From Siderastrea siderea (taxonomy: Eukaryota; Cnidaria; Anthozoa; Scleractinia; Rhizangiidae), in the NCBI GenBank assembly GCA_964030785.1, contig OZ034969.1:45780701-45844700 (forward strand): 64,000 nucleotides of DNA, written 5' to 3'. Below the pieces are notes generated by a model. That model worked only from the letters and a program-made list of their open reading frames with translations, did not search any database and had not been told where the DNA came from. Position 1 is the stretch's first letter; each line of letters opens with the position of its first letter. The translations under genes were made by a program, and so were the position numbers. This document shows positions 25,601 to 37,500 of this stretch, piece after piece.

Positions 25601-28496
25601 CCAATTAAAACCACATTATACAATACAAATCTCCGAGTGCAAGTTTTAATGACTTTAAATTCATCAATCGTTACAGATTGTCATATGTTCTATAGGTCGT
25701 AAATGTTTTGTATATTCCTAACATGAAACCTTGTGTGGCCATCCAGCTGAACCTATGTTTTTCTAACGTAAGGTCTGTGGTTAAAAGTCCTCAAGTGTAA
25801 CCATTAAAGTGAAAGCTACTGTGCAGTATTTTGTTGTGCTGTCTATAATTTTTGCCCTTCAGTGTATCGATTGAGATGAAAGCTACTGAGTCGTAATTTT
25901 CTGTCGCGCCGTTTATTATTATTATGCAATAGAAGGCGCCGGGACTAACTTTTGAGTCGGTGGATAAACTGTCCTAGAGCGTTCAAGAACATTCAAATCT
26001 CAGAGAATGAAGCTTTTTAGCCTTCAACTTTCGTGCGGTGCTATATAGTATTTAAGCTCTTCATTATTTATCGAATGGAGATTTTTGACAACTGTTCGAA
26101 TAGGGCGTTTTACGCAGCTCCATGTATCACTGCACAACTGATCCTATTTCAAGTGCAACAGGAACTTCCCTGCTGAGCTTAAATGAAGAGTATGAAAATC
26201 ACGCGATTAGGAAAGTTATTTCCAAAAAACTTTTTACGCAACTGCGATTTTGCGCATTGTTTTCACTTTTGTTTTTCCCCACTGGGAAAGCAGAGAGTTA
26301 ATTATAATTCTCCTAGATTACATTTTGGGTGGATTCATTTGCTTTGCAGCAGGCACGTGCGAATTTTCTATTATTTTTTGGCTAAAAATCAAAAGAAAAT
26401 TCCTACGCGCTAATGCTGCAAATGAATCCACCCTTTAACAAGCAGTAATTCGTGCTTCGTCATTTATCACAACTGACAAATGAATTGACACGAGATTTCA
26501 CAATTGTGATAAATGTTGAAGCACGAATTAATATCTACGTGTTAAAATGTGATCAAGGAGCATTGCAAATTCGACTGATGGCGACGTTATCATAAAATTA
26601 GAAGAACTGAGAAACTACTAGTTTACACCGAAGGAGAAGCTTAATGTTTCGGTAGATCTATCGTCAGACGTGTATGTAACTTAAGATTGTTGACTTTAGA
26701 TAGATTTTTTAAATTTTTCGAATGCACATGGATTGGAGGTCTAATAAAGAGCTATCCTAAGTCGCGATCCAGGCGGGTCGGTGGATGATTAGAAAAATGG
26801 TACGCACAATTTCGTACATGTGTGTGTGGTTTAGCAACATATTCAAATGTAAAATTGGGCTGCGACGTGCCACATGTTGCAACGTTTACTGTTGGGAATC
26901 TTCTAGATGTGACGCAAATAACGTAGATTCCAGACTGGCAAAAATTACACTTTCCTCTCTTGTCAGTCTTTGTTTCCCACTTGCAGTTAATTCAGTAGTC
27001 ATCGTATCGTTAGCAATAGAAACCATATCTATATGGGCTGAAAAGGGCTGAAAGCTTATTTGCGACGTAAAAAATATAGATAAAACGCTGCAAGATCTTC
27101 ATGATATCGAAAATACAAACGAGATTCTAAACTGCTAAACCGCGCGTGCAGTAGCGATAACCTTTCACAGGGTTGTATTTGTTTCGAGTAATTGGTAAAA
27201 TTGGCTTCTAAATCTTGTTTCTGTAAGTTTCGTAGCTATTTTAACTTCGTTTACGGTTAACTTGTCCAGTATTGAAAGCGTCGTGTGATGGCTTCGCTTC
27301 TTGTAATTGATCTCGTATCGTTGCAATTCAAATGTGTGTATAAATTCCGGTAAACATAAAAGGTCCCACAAATACAAAATGAACGGCACCAATTATAGGC
27401 TAGTGTTCCCTTATTTTCGTGAATCATTACCAATAAAAGATCAGCATTTTTTACGCTTTCATTTGGCTTCGTCCTGATGTTTTTATATGGCATTTTCGAG
27501 GAAATTCTAATACTCTTCCTTAGAAAATCTAGATGGCATTTGAAATCGTTTCTCTCTCTTACTGGCCTAAATCTGACGTAGTTTTACTTATGAGTCATTT
27601 CCGTAAAATGCCTTTCACTGAATCAGTCATTTTCACCCATATTGTCCATTTTGAGTTTCATTGATCACTCAGTGCCTCTAATTAATTAATTTGGTTATAT
27701 AAAGCCAGACATGACAAATTGTTATGTAAGCAGGTGAATTCTGTAACTTACTTTCAAAATGGGTGGTCTCAAATTGATCAGGCAATAAAAGCACCAACAA
27801 ATTGAAATATGAATCCACTTAGTAACAACGGTAACGGGTAAAGATTTGCTTCAATAACTAAAAGACATTCCCTTGGAATGTCACATAATTTTTCTAATAG
27901 CGCTAATAGCGCCCATGTCTTGAATGTGTACCCTAGGGAAAATATATAACTCTTTTCTGACAAAACTAATTCATGGGTCAAAAGATTTAGTGTAATTACA
28001 GTAGTTACATTTTATAAATAGTTTAAATAAGTTCTGCTGTAAGTTATTTAAATTTTATTATGATGAAATAGGGTCAGGGTTTCAAAAACTCCACCCAGAA
28101 TTCTGAGGAACACCCCCCAAAATACCTCTCCTTACCAGAAAAGGCCCCCTAACTGTGCCTTCCCTAGCAGAAGTGGCCTGATCACTTATACCTATCCAAC
28201 CAGAAGAGGCCCCTCGTCCATGTCCCTCCCTACCAGAAAAGGCCTCACCACCTGTACCCCTTCTTACCACAAGAGACTGGTGCCCACCCTCCTCCCTACC
28301 ACAAGAGGTCCCCCACCCACACCCCTTCCCTACCACAAGAGGTCCCCTACCCATGCTCCTGTTTACCAGAAAGGGCTCCACCACCTGTGGCCCTCGATCC
28401 CTACCAGAAGAGGCCTCCCACTTATACTTTATGCTCCTCCCCAACAGAGGAGGCCCAGCAAACTATGCCTCTCTCTACCAGAAGAGAGGCTTAGAC

Positions 28497-28566
<70 letters not shown>

Positions 28567-31500
28567 TAATAATAATAATAATGTAAAATTATTACATTTT
28601 AGGACTCTTTTATGAACCACCTGATCCACATGGAGGTCAAGTAGGATCAATATCAAAATCAGATCAATCATGCATTTGGTGGCGTAGACTTGGATGTCCA
28701 GGAAAAGGTGCAAGGTGCAACTCTGACACAGTCTGTCCAGGACAAAGCAAATGCTGCCTACATGCTTGTGACATTGCCTATTGTACAACATCTGCACCTG
28801 CACACAAAGGTAATGAAGTATTAGTGTATAGTGTCATATTTCCATTGATGGTGGTCTTTGAATTCAGACTCATGATGTTTTGAAAACAATAGTTGGGACC
28901 AGCGAATTTGAACTTGAGTTACAAGTCTTACTTTCTATCAAACCTGAGAACAAAACCTTCATGCAGAACAGCCTTGCCCCTAAAACTATACAACAATGGA
29001 ACAATAAATTTGTCTGCTGAAATAGTGACAGCCATCAATATGAATTTTGAATCTTTTAAGTAGAGAGTCTGTATCCAGCACTAGTACTCATAGCAGTTGA
29101 ATATGAAGGGCTCCCGGCAAGAATGTTAGCTGCCAACTTAAGGGTAGGGGAAACTGCTTACCACCTAATAAACTCAGTCTTTGAGCCACGTATTGTCATC
29201 ACTTCGTTTGCCATTTTGAATAGATTACCCAAACAAACTTGGTTCCAGCCTTCACTTGGGTGGCCCTTCTTTGTGGCGAATGCTTTGTCTTTCATGTCTA
29301 CAAGCTTATAATTCTGGTCAAAGAAAGCTATAAAGCCAGAGGTAAAAGCCACTTTATTGCACTCCTTCAGGTTAAACAAATTTAGGTGAAGTGTGCTCTG
29401 AGTTTATAGTCTCCATCGACCACATCTTACTTCAACTGAAAAGCCTTCCATACTTGTATCAGAAAGCAACAGTGGACAGGCAAAACAAAAAGAGTCTCGT
29501 CAAGAATGTGGCTTTTATTTCTTGTTCTTGTGTTTTGATTGCACTCCTGGTTTTCATTTTGATGCACTATACCATATAGATGAGTACACATAGTCAAGTT
29601 GAAGTTTGTAAAAGTAACTAGTCCAAATTTACAGAAAACTGTAGGGTACATCGGGATATAGTATCATGTTTCAGTACAAGCTTATCATAGTGAAGTACTT
29701 CATAGCAAAGACTTTGTCAGCCATTGTTTTTAAAACTAATATTATGCCATCATTCAATGTTTTCTTTGAGCTTTCCTTGTAAACTTAAGTCTTAATATTA
29801 AATCTTATCTCATTGTGAATTTTAGCTTTATTTTTTAATTTGTAGTGTGGCGAAGTCAATATTGATTTCATTGATTTGCTTAACAGATCCTTGTGCACGT
29901 GTGAAATGTAGTCATGGAGAGGTTTGTGTTGTTGATGGTCACAGAGCTCGATGCTTGTGCCCTCCACGGTGCCTTGATCGACGTGTTCAACGTGTGTGCG
30001 GAACTGATGGCATTACGTATAAGAATTACTGTGAGTTGATGAGAACAGCTTGCATCATTGGTGACAAAACATTGAAAAAGAGGCAAGATGGCCGATGTGG
30101 CTCTAAACCTCCTACTAAACCTCTTTCTACCCCTGCCACAACTCAGAGGCCTACTTCAGGTAATTATGTTCTTACTTCATCTATATTGATATGCAAAAAA
30201 AATAATATTAGAAAAATTGATAACAATGCTGTACAGTCGGGAAACAGGAAGGGTTGATCACTGTCATGTAACAGGAAAGGGGTGCAGTTATTGTTGTTTA
30301 GTCTTTCCACCACCTCCCAGCCCTCCACTTAGAAATCTTTGTCACGGCAGTGTCTTTTCCTTCTGTTTTAGCACTCTTTTTGGTTATTGTTTTGAGAGCA
30401 AAGGTCATTGCAGCAGTTGGCTTGACAGACTCCTAGTGGTTTCTGAGAAATGTAAAATGAAACTCCTAAGCTGCCATCAAATGTGCATTTTTTTGCATGC
30501 TATGTTGTGAAAAAGACATTTATTTTGTGATAAGGAAATAATGTTTAGACATGTAGCTGCATCTTAATTATGTAGGAAAACCTTAATTTTATGGTAACTC
30601 TTTCAAAGCTTAAAAAGATAAATGCATATTTTTTTCATTAGCTAATTAAATCCATCCAATTCTCTTAGAACATTTATTCTCACTACTAATTGATAGGGAG
30701 TTTTATAACTTGGTTAGTTCCCAGTAAATGTACATATTATGATCTAGCATCACCACCTTATCTGTCAAGCTTGCACCAACAAATTTCAGTCTACAAAGAG
30801 AAAAGGAGGGGAGGGGGAGAGATTGGGCAAAGAGAAAGGACAGTGTACAAAGAGAGGAGGAGGGGAGGGAGAGAGATTGGGCAAAGAGAAAGGACAGTGT
30901 ACAAAGAGAGAAGGAGGGAGGGGGACAGACTGGGCAAAGAGAAAAGACAGTGTACAAAGGGAGAAGGAGGGGAGGAGAGAGATTGGGCAAAGAGAAAGGA
31001 CAGTGTACAAAGGGAGAAGGAGGGGAGGGGGAGACACTGGGGAAAGAGAAAGAACAGTGTACAAAGGGAGAAGGACGGGAGGGGGAGAGACTGCGCAAAG
31101 AGAAAGGACAGTGTACAAAGAGAGGAGGAGGGCAGGGGGAGATTGGGCAACGAGAAAGGACAGTATACAAAGAGAGAAGGAGGGGAGGGAGAGAGACTAG
31201 GCAAAGAGAAAGGACAGTGTACAAAGGGAGGAGGAGGGGAGGGGAAGAGATTGGGAAAAGAGAAAGGACAGTGTACAAAGAGAGGAGGAGGGGAGGGGGA
31301 GAGACTGGGCAAAGGGAAACGACAGTGTACAAAGGGGGAAGGAGGGGAGGGGGAGAGACTGGGCAAAGAGAAAGGACAGTGTACAAAGAGAGAGGGAGGG
31401 GAGGGGGAGAGATTGGGCAAAGAGGAAGGACAGTGTACAAAGAGAGGAGGAGGGGAGCAGGGAAGAGACTGGGCAAAGAGAAAGGAATGTGTACAAAAAG

Positions 31501-34500
31501 AGAAGGAGGGGAGGGGAAAAGATTATGCGAAAAGAAAGGACAGTGTACAAAGGGAGAACAAGGGGAGTGGGAGAGATTGTGTAAAGAGAAAGGAGAGGGT
31601 ACAAAAAGAGGAGGAGAGGAGGGGGAGAGACTGGGCAAAGAGAAAGGACAGTGTACAAAGAGAGGAGGAGGGGAGGAGGGGAGAGACTGCGCAAAGATAA
31701 AGGACCGTGTACAAAAAGAGGAGGAGGAGAGGGGGAGAGACTGGGCAAAGAGAAAGGACAGTGTACAAAGAGAAAACGAGGGGAGATTGGGCAAAGAGTA
31801 AGGAAAGTGTACAAAGAGAGGAGGAGGGAAGGGGGAGAGACTGGGCAAAGAGAAAGGACAGTGTAGAAAGAGAGGAGGAGGGGAGGGAGAGAGATTGGGC
31901 AAAGAGAAAGGACAGTGTACAAAGAGAGGAGGAGGGGAGGGGGAGAGATTGGGCAAAGAGAAAGGCCAGTGTACAAAGAGAGGAGGAGGGGAGGGGGAGA
32001 GATTGGGCAGAGAGAAAGGATAGTGTACAAAGAGAGAAGGAGGGGAGGGAGAGAGACTGGGCAAAGAGAAAGGACAGTGTACAAAGAGAGAATGAGGGGA
32101 GGGAGAGAGATTGGGCAAAGAGAAAGGACAGTGTACAAAGAGAGGAGGAGGGGAGTGGGAGAGATTGGGCAAAGAGAAACGACAGTGTACAAAGAGAGGA
32201 GGAGGGAAGGGAGAGAGACTAGGCAAAGAGAAAGGACAGTGTACAAAGAGAGGAGGAGGGGAGGGGGAGAGATTGGGCAGAGAGAAAGGATAGTGTACAA
32301 AGAGAGAAGGAGGGGAGGGAGAGAGACTGGGCAAAGAGAAAGGACAGTGTACAAAAAGAGGAGGAGGGGAGGGGGAGAGACTGGGCAAAGAGAAAGGACA
32401 GTGTACAAAGAGAGGAGGAGGGGAGGGGGAGAGCTTGGGCGAAGAGAAAGGACAGTGTACAAAAAGAGGAGGAGAGGAGTGGGAGAGATTGGGCAAAGAG
32501 AAAGGACAGTGTACAAAGAGAGGAGGAGGGGAGGGGGAGAAACTGGGCAAAGAGAAAGGACAGTGTACAAAGAGAGGAGGAGGGGAGGGGGAGAGACTGG
32601 GCAAAGAGAAAGGACAGTGTACAAAGAGAGGAGGAGGGGAGGGGGAGAGACTGGACAAAGAGAAAAGACAGTGTACAAAGAGAGGAGGAGGGGAGGGGGA
32701 GAGATTGGGCAGAGAGAAAGGATAGTGTACAAAGAGAGAAGGAGGGGAGGGGGAGAAACTGGGCAAAGAGAAAGGACAGTGTACAAAAAGAGGAGGAGAG
32801 GAGTGGGAGAGATTGGGCAAAGAGAAAGGACAGTGTACAAAGAGAGGAGGAGGGGAGGGGGAGAAACTGGGCAAAGAGAAAGGACAGTGTACAAAGAGAG
32901 GAGGAGGGGAGGGGGAGAGACTGGGCAAAGAGAAAGGACAGTGTACAAAGAGAGGAGGAGGGGAGGGGGAGAGACTGGGCAAAGAGAAAAGACAGTGTAC
33001 AAAGAGAGGAGGAGGGGAGGGGGAGAGACTAGGCAAAGAGAAAGGACAGTGTACAAAGAGAGGAGGAGGTGAGGGGGAGAGATTGGGCAGAGAGAAAGGA
33101 TAGTGTACAAAGAGAGAAGGAGGGGAGGGAGAGAGACTGGGCAAAGAGAAAGGACAGTGTACAAAAAGAGGAGGAGGGGAGGGGGAGAGACTGGGCAAAG
33201 AGAAAGGACAGTGTACAAAGGGAGGAAGAGGGGAGGGGGAGAGACTGGGCAAAGAGAAAGGACAGTGTACAAAGAGAGGAGGAGGGGAGGGGGAGAGACT
33301 GGGCAAAGAGAAAGGACAGTGTACAAAGAGAGAAGGAGGGGAGGGAGAGAGACTGGGCAAAGAGAAAGGACAGTATACCAAGAGTGAATGAGGGGAGGGA
33401 GAGAGATTGGGCAAAGAGAAAGGACAGTGTACAAAGAGAGGAAGAGGGGAGGGGGAGAGACTGGGCAAAGAGAAAAGACAGTGTACAAAGAGAGGAGGAG
33501 GGAAGGGAGAGAGACTAGGCAAAGAGAAAGGACAGTGTACAAAGAGCGGAGGAGGGAAGGGAGAGAGACTAGGCAAAGAGAAAGGACAGTGTACAAAGAG
33601 AGGAGGAGGGGAGGGGGAGAGATTGAGCAGAGAGAAAGGATAGTGTACAAAGAGAGAAGGAGGGGAGGGAGAGAGACTGAGCAAAGAGAAAGGACAGTGT
33701 ACAAAAAGAGGAGGCGGAGAGGAGGAGAGACTGGGCAAAGAGAAAGGACAGTGTACAAGGAGAGGAGGAGGGGAGGGGGAGAGATTGGGTGAAGAGAAAG
33801 GACAGTGTACAAAAAGAGGAGGAGAGGAGTGGGAGAGATTGGGCAAAGAGAAAGGACAGTGTACAAAGAGAGGAGGAGGGGAAGGGGAGAGACTGGGCAA
33901 AGAGAAAGGACAGTGTACAAAGAGAGGAGGAGGGGAGGGGGAGAGATTGGGCAGAGAGAAAGGATAGTGTAAAAAGAGAGAAGGAGGGGAGGGAGAGAGA
34001 CTGGGCAAAGAGAAAGGACAGTGTACAAAAAGAGGAGGAGGGGAGGGGGAGAGACTGGGCAAAGAGAAAGGAGAGTGTACAAAAAGAGGAGGAGGGGAGG
34101 GGGAGAGACTGGGCAAAGAGAAAGGACAGTGTACAGAGAGAGGAGGAGGGGAAGAGGGGAGATTGGGCATAGAGAAAGGACAGTGTACAAAGAGAGGAGG
34201 AGGGGAGGGGAGAGACTGGGCAAAGAGAAAGGACAGTGCACAAAGAGGGGAAGAGGGAAGGGGGAGAGACTGGGCAAACAGAAAGGAGAGTGTACAAAAA
34301 GAGGAGGAGGGGAGGGGGAGAGACTGGGCAAAGAGAAAGGACAGTGTACAGAGAGAGGAGGAGGGGAAGAGGGGAGATTGGGCATAGAGAAAGGACAGTG
34401 TACAAAGAGAGGAGGAGGGGAGGGGAGAGACTGGGCAAAGAGAAAGGACGGTGTACAAAGAGAGGAAGAGGGAAGGGGGAGAGACTGGGCAAAGAGAAAG

Positions 34501-37500
34501 GGCAGTGTACAAAAAGAGGAGGAGGGGAGGGGGAGAGACTGGGCAAAGAGAAAGGACAGTTTACAAAGAGAGGAGGAGGGGAGGTGGAGAGACTGGGCAA
34601 AGAGAAAGGACAGTGTACAAAGGGAGAAGGAGGGGAGGGAGAGAGATTGGGCAAAGAGAAAGGACAGTGTACAAAAAGAGGAGGAGGGGAGGGGGAGAGA
34701 CTGGGCAAAGAGAAAGGACAGTGTACAAAGAGAGGAGGAGGGGAGGGGGAGAGATTGGGTGAAGAGAAAGGACAGTGTACAAAAAGAGGAGGAGAGGAGT
34801 GGGAGAGATTGGGCAAAGAGAAAGGACAGTGTACAAAGAGAGGAGGAGGGGAGGGGGAGAGACGGGGCAAAGAGAAAGGACAGTGTACAAAGAGAGGAGG
34901 AGGGGAGGGAGAGAGACTGGGCAAAGAGAAAGGACAGTGTACAAAGAGAGGAGGAGGGGAGGGGGAGAGATTGGGTGAAGAGAAAGGACAGTGTACAAAA
35001 AGAGGAGGAGAGGAGTGGGAGAGATTGGGCAAAGAGAAAGGACAGTGTACAAAGAGAGGAGGAGGGGAGGGGGAGAGACGGGGCAAAGAGAAAGGACAGT
35101 GTACAAAGAGAGGAGGAGGGGAGGGAGAGAGACTGGCAAAGAGAAAGGACAGTGTACAAAGGGAAGAGGAGGGGAGGGGGAGAGACTGGGCAAAGAGAAA
35201 AGACAGTGTACAAAGAGAGGAGGAGGGGAGGGGGAGAGACTAGGCAAAGAGAAAGGAAAGTGTAGAAAGGGAGAAGGAGGGGAGGGAGAGAGATTGGGCA
35301 CAGAGAAAGGACAGTGTACAAAGAGAGGAGGAGGGAAGGGAGAGAGACTAGGCAAAGAGAAAGGACAGTGTACAAAGAAAGGAGGAGGGGAGGGGGAGAG
35401 ATTGTGCAGAGAGAAAGGATAGTTTACTAAGAGAGAAGGAGGGGAGGGAGAGAGACTGGGCAAAGAGAAAGGACAGTGTACAAAAAGAGGAGGAGGGGAG
35501 GGGGAGAGACTGGGCAAAGAGAAAGGACAGTGTACAAAGAGAGGAGGAGGGGAGGGGGAGAGACTGGGCAAAGAGAAAAGACAGTGTACAAAGAGAGGAG
35601 GAGGGGAGGGGGAGAGATTGGGCAGAGAGAAAGGATAGTGTACAAAGAGAGAAGGAGGGGAGGGAGAGAGACTGGGCAAAGAGAAAGGACAGTCTACAAA
35701 AAGAGGAGGAGAGGAGTGGGAGAGATTGGGCAAAGAGAAAGGACAGTGTACAAAGAGAGGAGGAGGGGAGGGGGAGAAACTGGGCAAAGAGAAAGGACAG
35801 TGTACAAAGAGAGGAGGAGGGGAGGGGGAGAGACTGGGCAAAGAGAAAGGACAGTGTACAAAGAGAGGAGGAGGGGAGGGGGAGAGACTGGGCAAAGAGA
35901 AAAGACAGTGTACAAAGAGAGGAGGAGGGGAGGGGGAGAGACTAGGCAAAGAGAAAGGACAGTGTACAAAGAGAGGAGGAGGTGAGGGGGAGAGATTGGG
36001 CAGAGAGAAAGGATAGTGTACAAAGAGAGAAGGAGGGGAGGGAGAGAGACTGGGCAAAGAGAAAGGACAGTGTACAAAAAGAGGAGGAGGGGAGGGGGAG
36101 AGACTGGGCAAAGAGAAAGGACAGTGTACAAAGAGAGGAAGAGGGGAGGGGGAGAGACTGGGCAAAGAGAAAGGTCAGTGTACAAAGAGAGGAGGAGGGG
36201 AGGGGGAGAGACTGGGCAAAGAGAAAGGACAGTGTACAAAGAGAGGAGGAGGGGAGGGGGAGAGATTGTGCAGAGAGAAAGGATAGTTTACTAAGAGAGA
36301 AGGAGGGGAGGGAGAGAGACTGGGCAAAGAGAAAGGACAGTGTACAAAAAGAGGAGGAGGGGAGGGGGAGAGACTGGACAAAGAGAAAGGACAGTGTACA
36401 AAGAGAGGAGGAGGGGAGGGGGAGAGATTGGGCGAAGAGAAAGGACAGTGTACAAAAAGAGGAGGAGAGGAGTGGGAGAGATTGGGCAAAGAGAAAGGAC
36501 AGTGTACAAAGAGAGGAGGAGGGGAGGGGGAGAGACTGGGCAAAGAGAAGGGACAGTGTACAAAGAGAGGAAGAGGGAAGGGGGTGAGACTGGGCAAAGA
36601 GAAAGGAGAGTGTACAAAAAGAGGAAGAGGGGAGGGGGAGAGACTGGGTAAAGAGAAAGGACAGTGTACAAAGAGAGGAGGAGGGGAGGAGGGGAGATTG
36701 GGCATAGAGAAAGGACAGTGTACAAAGAGAGGAGGAGGGGAGGGGAGAGACTGGGCAAAGAGAAAGGACAGTGTACAAAGAGAGGAAGAGGGAAGGGGGA
36801 GAGACTGGGCAAAGAGAAAGGGCAGTGTACAAAAAGAGGAGGATGGGAGGGGAGAGACTGGGCAAAGAGAAAGGACAGTTTACAAAGAGAGGAGGAGGGG
36901 AGGTGGAGAGACTGGGCAAAGAGAAAGGACAGTGTACAAAGGGAGAAGGAGGGGAGGGAGAGAGATTGCGCAAAGAGAAAGGACAGTGTACAAAGAGAGG
37001 AGGATGGGAGGAGGGGAGATTGGGCCAAGAGAAAGGACAGTGTGCAAAGAGAGGAGGAGGGGAGGAGGGGAGATTGGGCCAAGAGAAAGGACAGTGTACA
37101 AAGAGAGGAGGAGGGGAGGGAGAGAGATTGGGCAAAGAGAGAGGACAGTGTACCAAGCGAGGAGGAGGGGAGGGGGAGAGACTTGGCAAAGAGAAAGGAC
37201 AGTGTACAAAGAGAGAAGTAGGGGAAGGGGAGATTGGGCAAAGAGAAAGGGGAGTGTACAAAGGGAGAAGGAGGGGAGGGGGAGAGACTGGTGAAAGAGA
37301 TAGGGGGTAAACAAAGAGAGGAGGAGGGAGGGGGAGAGATTGGGCAAGGAGAATGCTTAGTGAACTAAGAGAGAAGGAGGGCAGGGGGGAGAGAATGGAG
37401 GACTGGCAAAGAGAAAGGACAGAGTACAAAGGGAGAAAGAGGGGAGGGGGAGAGATTGGGCAAAGAGAAAAGACAGTGAACTATGAGAGAAGGAGGGCAG

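Larger units (their letters stand above)
22689..28602 (+). other. Intron 1 (5.9 kb)
   Basis: The intron starts GTAAGT and ends TTTTAG. It contains a foldback element directly after exon 1 (22755-22997), a short 18-bp tandem repeat (about 23193-23262), nested palindromes (26327-26530), a 34-bp pyrimidine-rich minisatellite and a TAA microsatellite next to the acceptor. I found no convincing exon in 23.3-28.0 kb on either strand; the open frames there are short and lack domain signatures. Confidence 0.5.

Noticed and set aside
30703..36165. Long minus-strand open frames (1,269, 1,392, 534 and 505 codons) with 18-residue repeats
   Set aside because: They exist in all frames because the 54-bp unit lacks stops. 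There is no start context, splice signal or non-repeat domain, and the array lies inside an intron of the plus-strand gene.
30690..37310. Plus-strand basic/acidic repeat proteins in the same array
   Set aside because: Same artefact of a stop-free 54-base unit; no evidence of coding.
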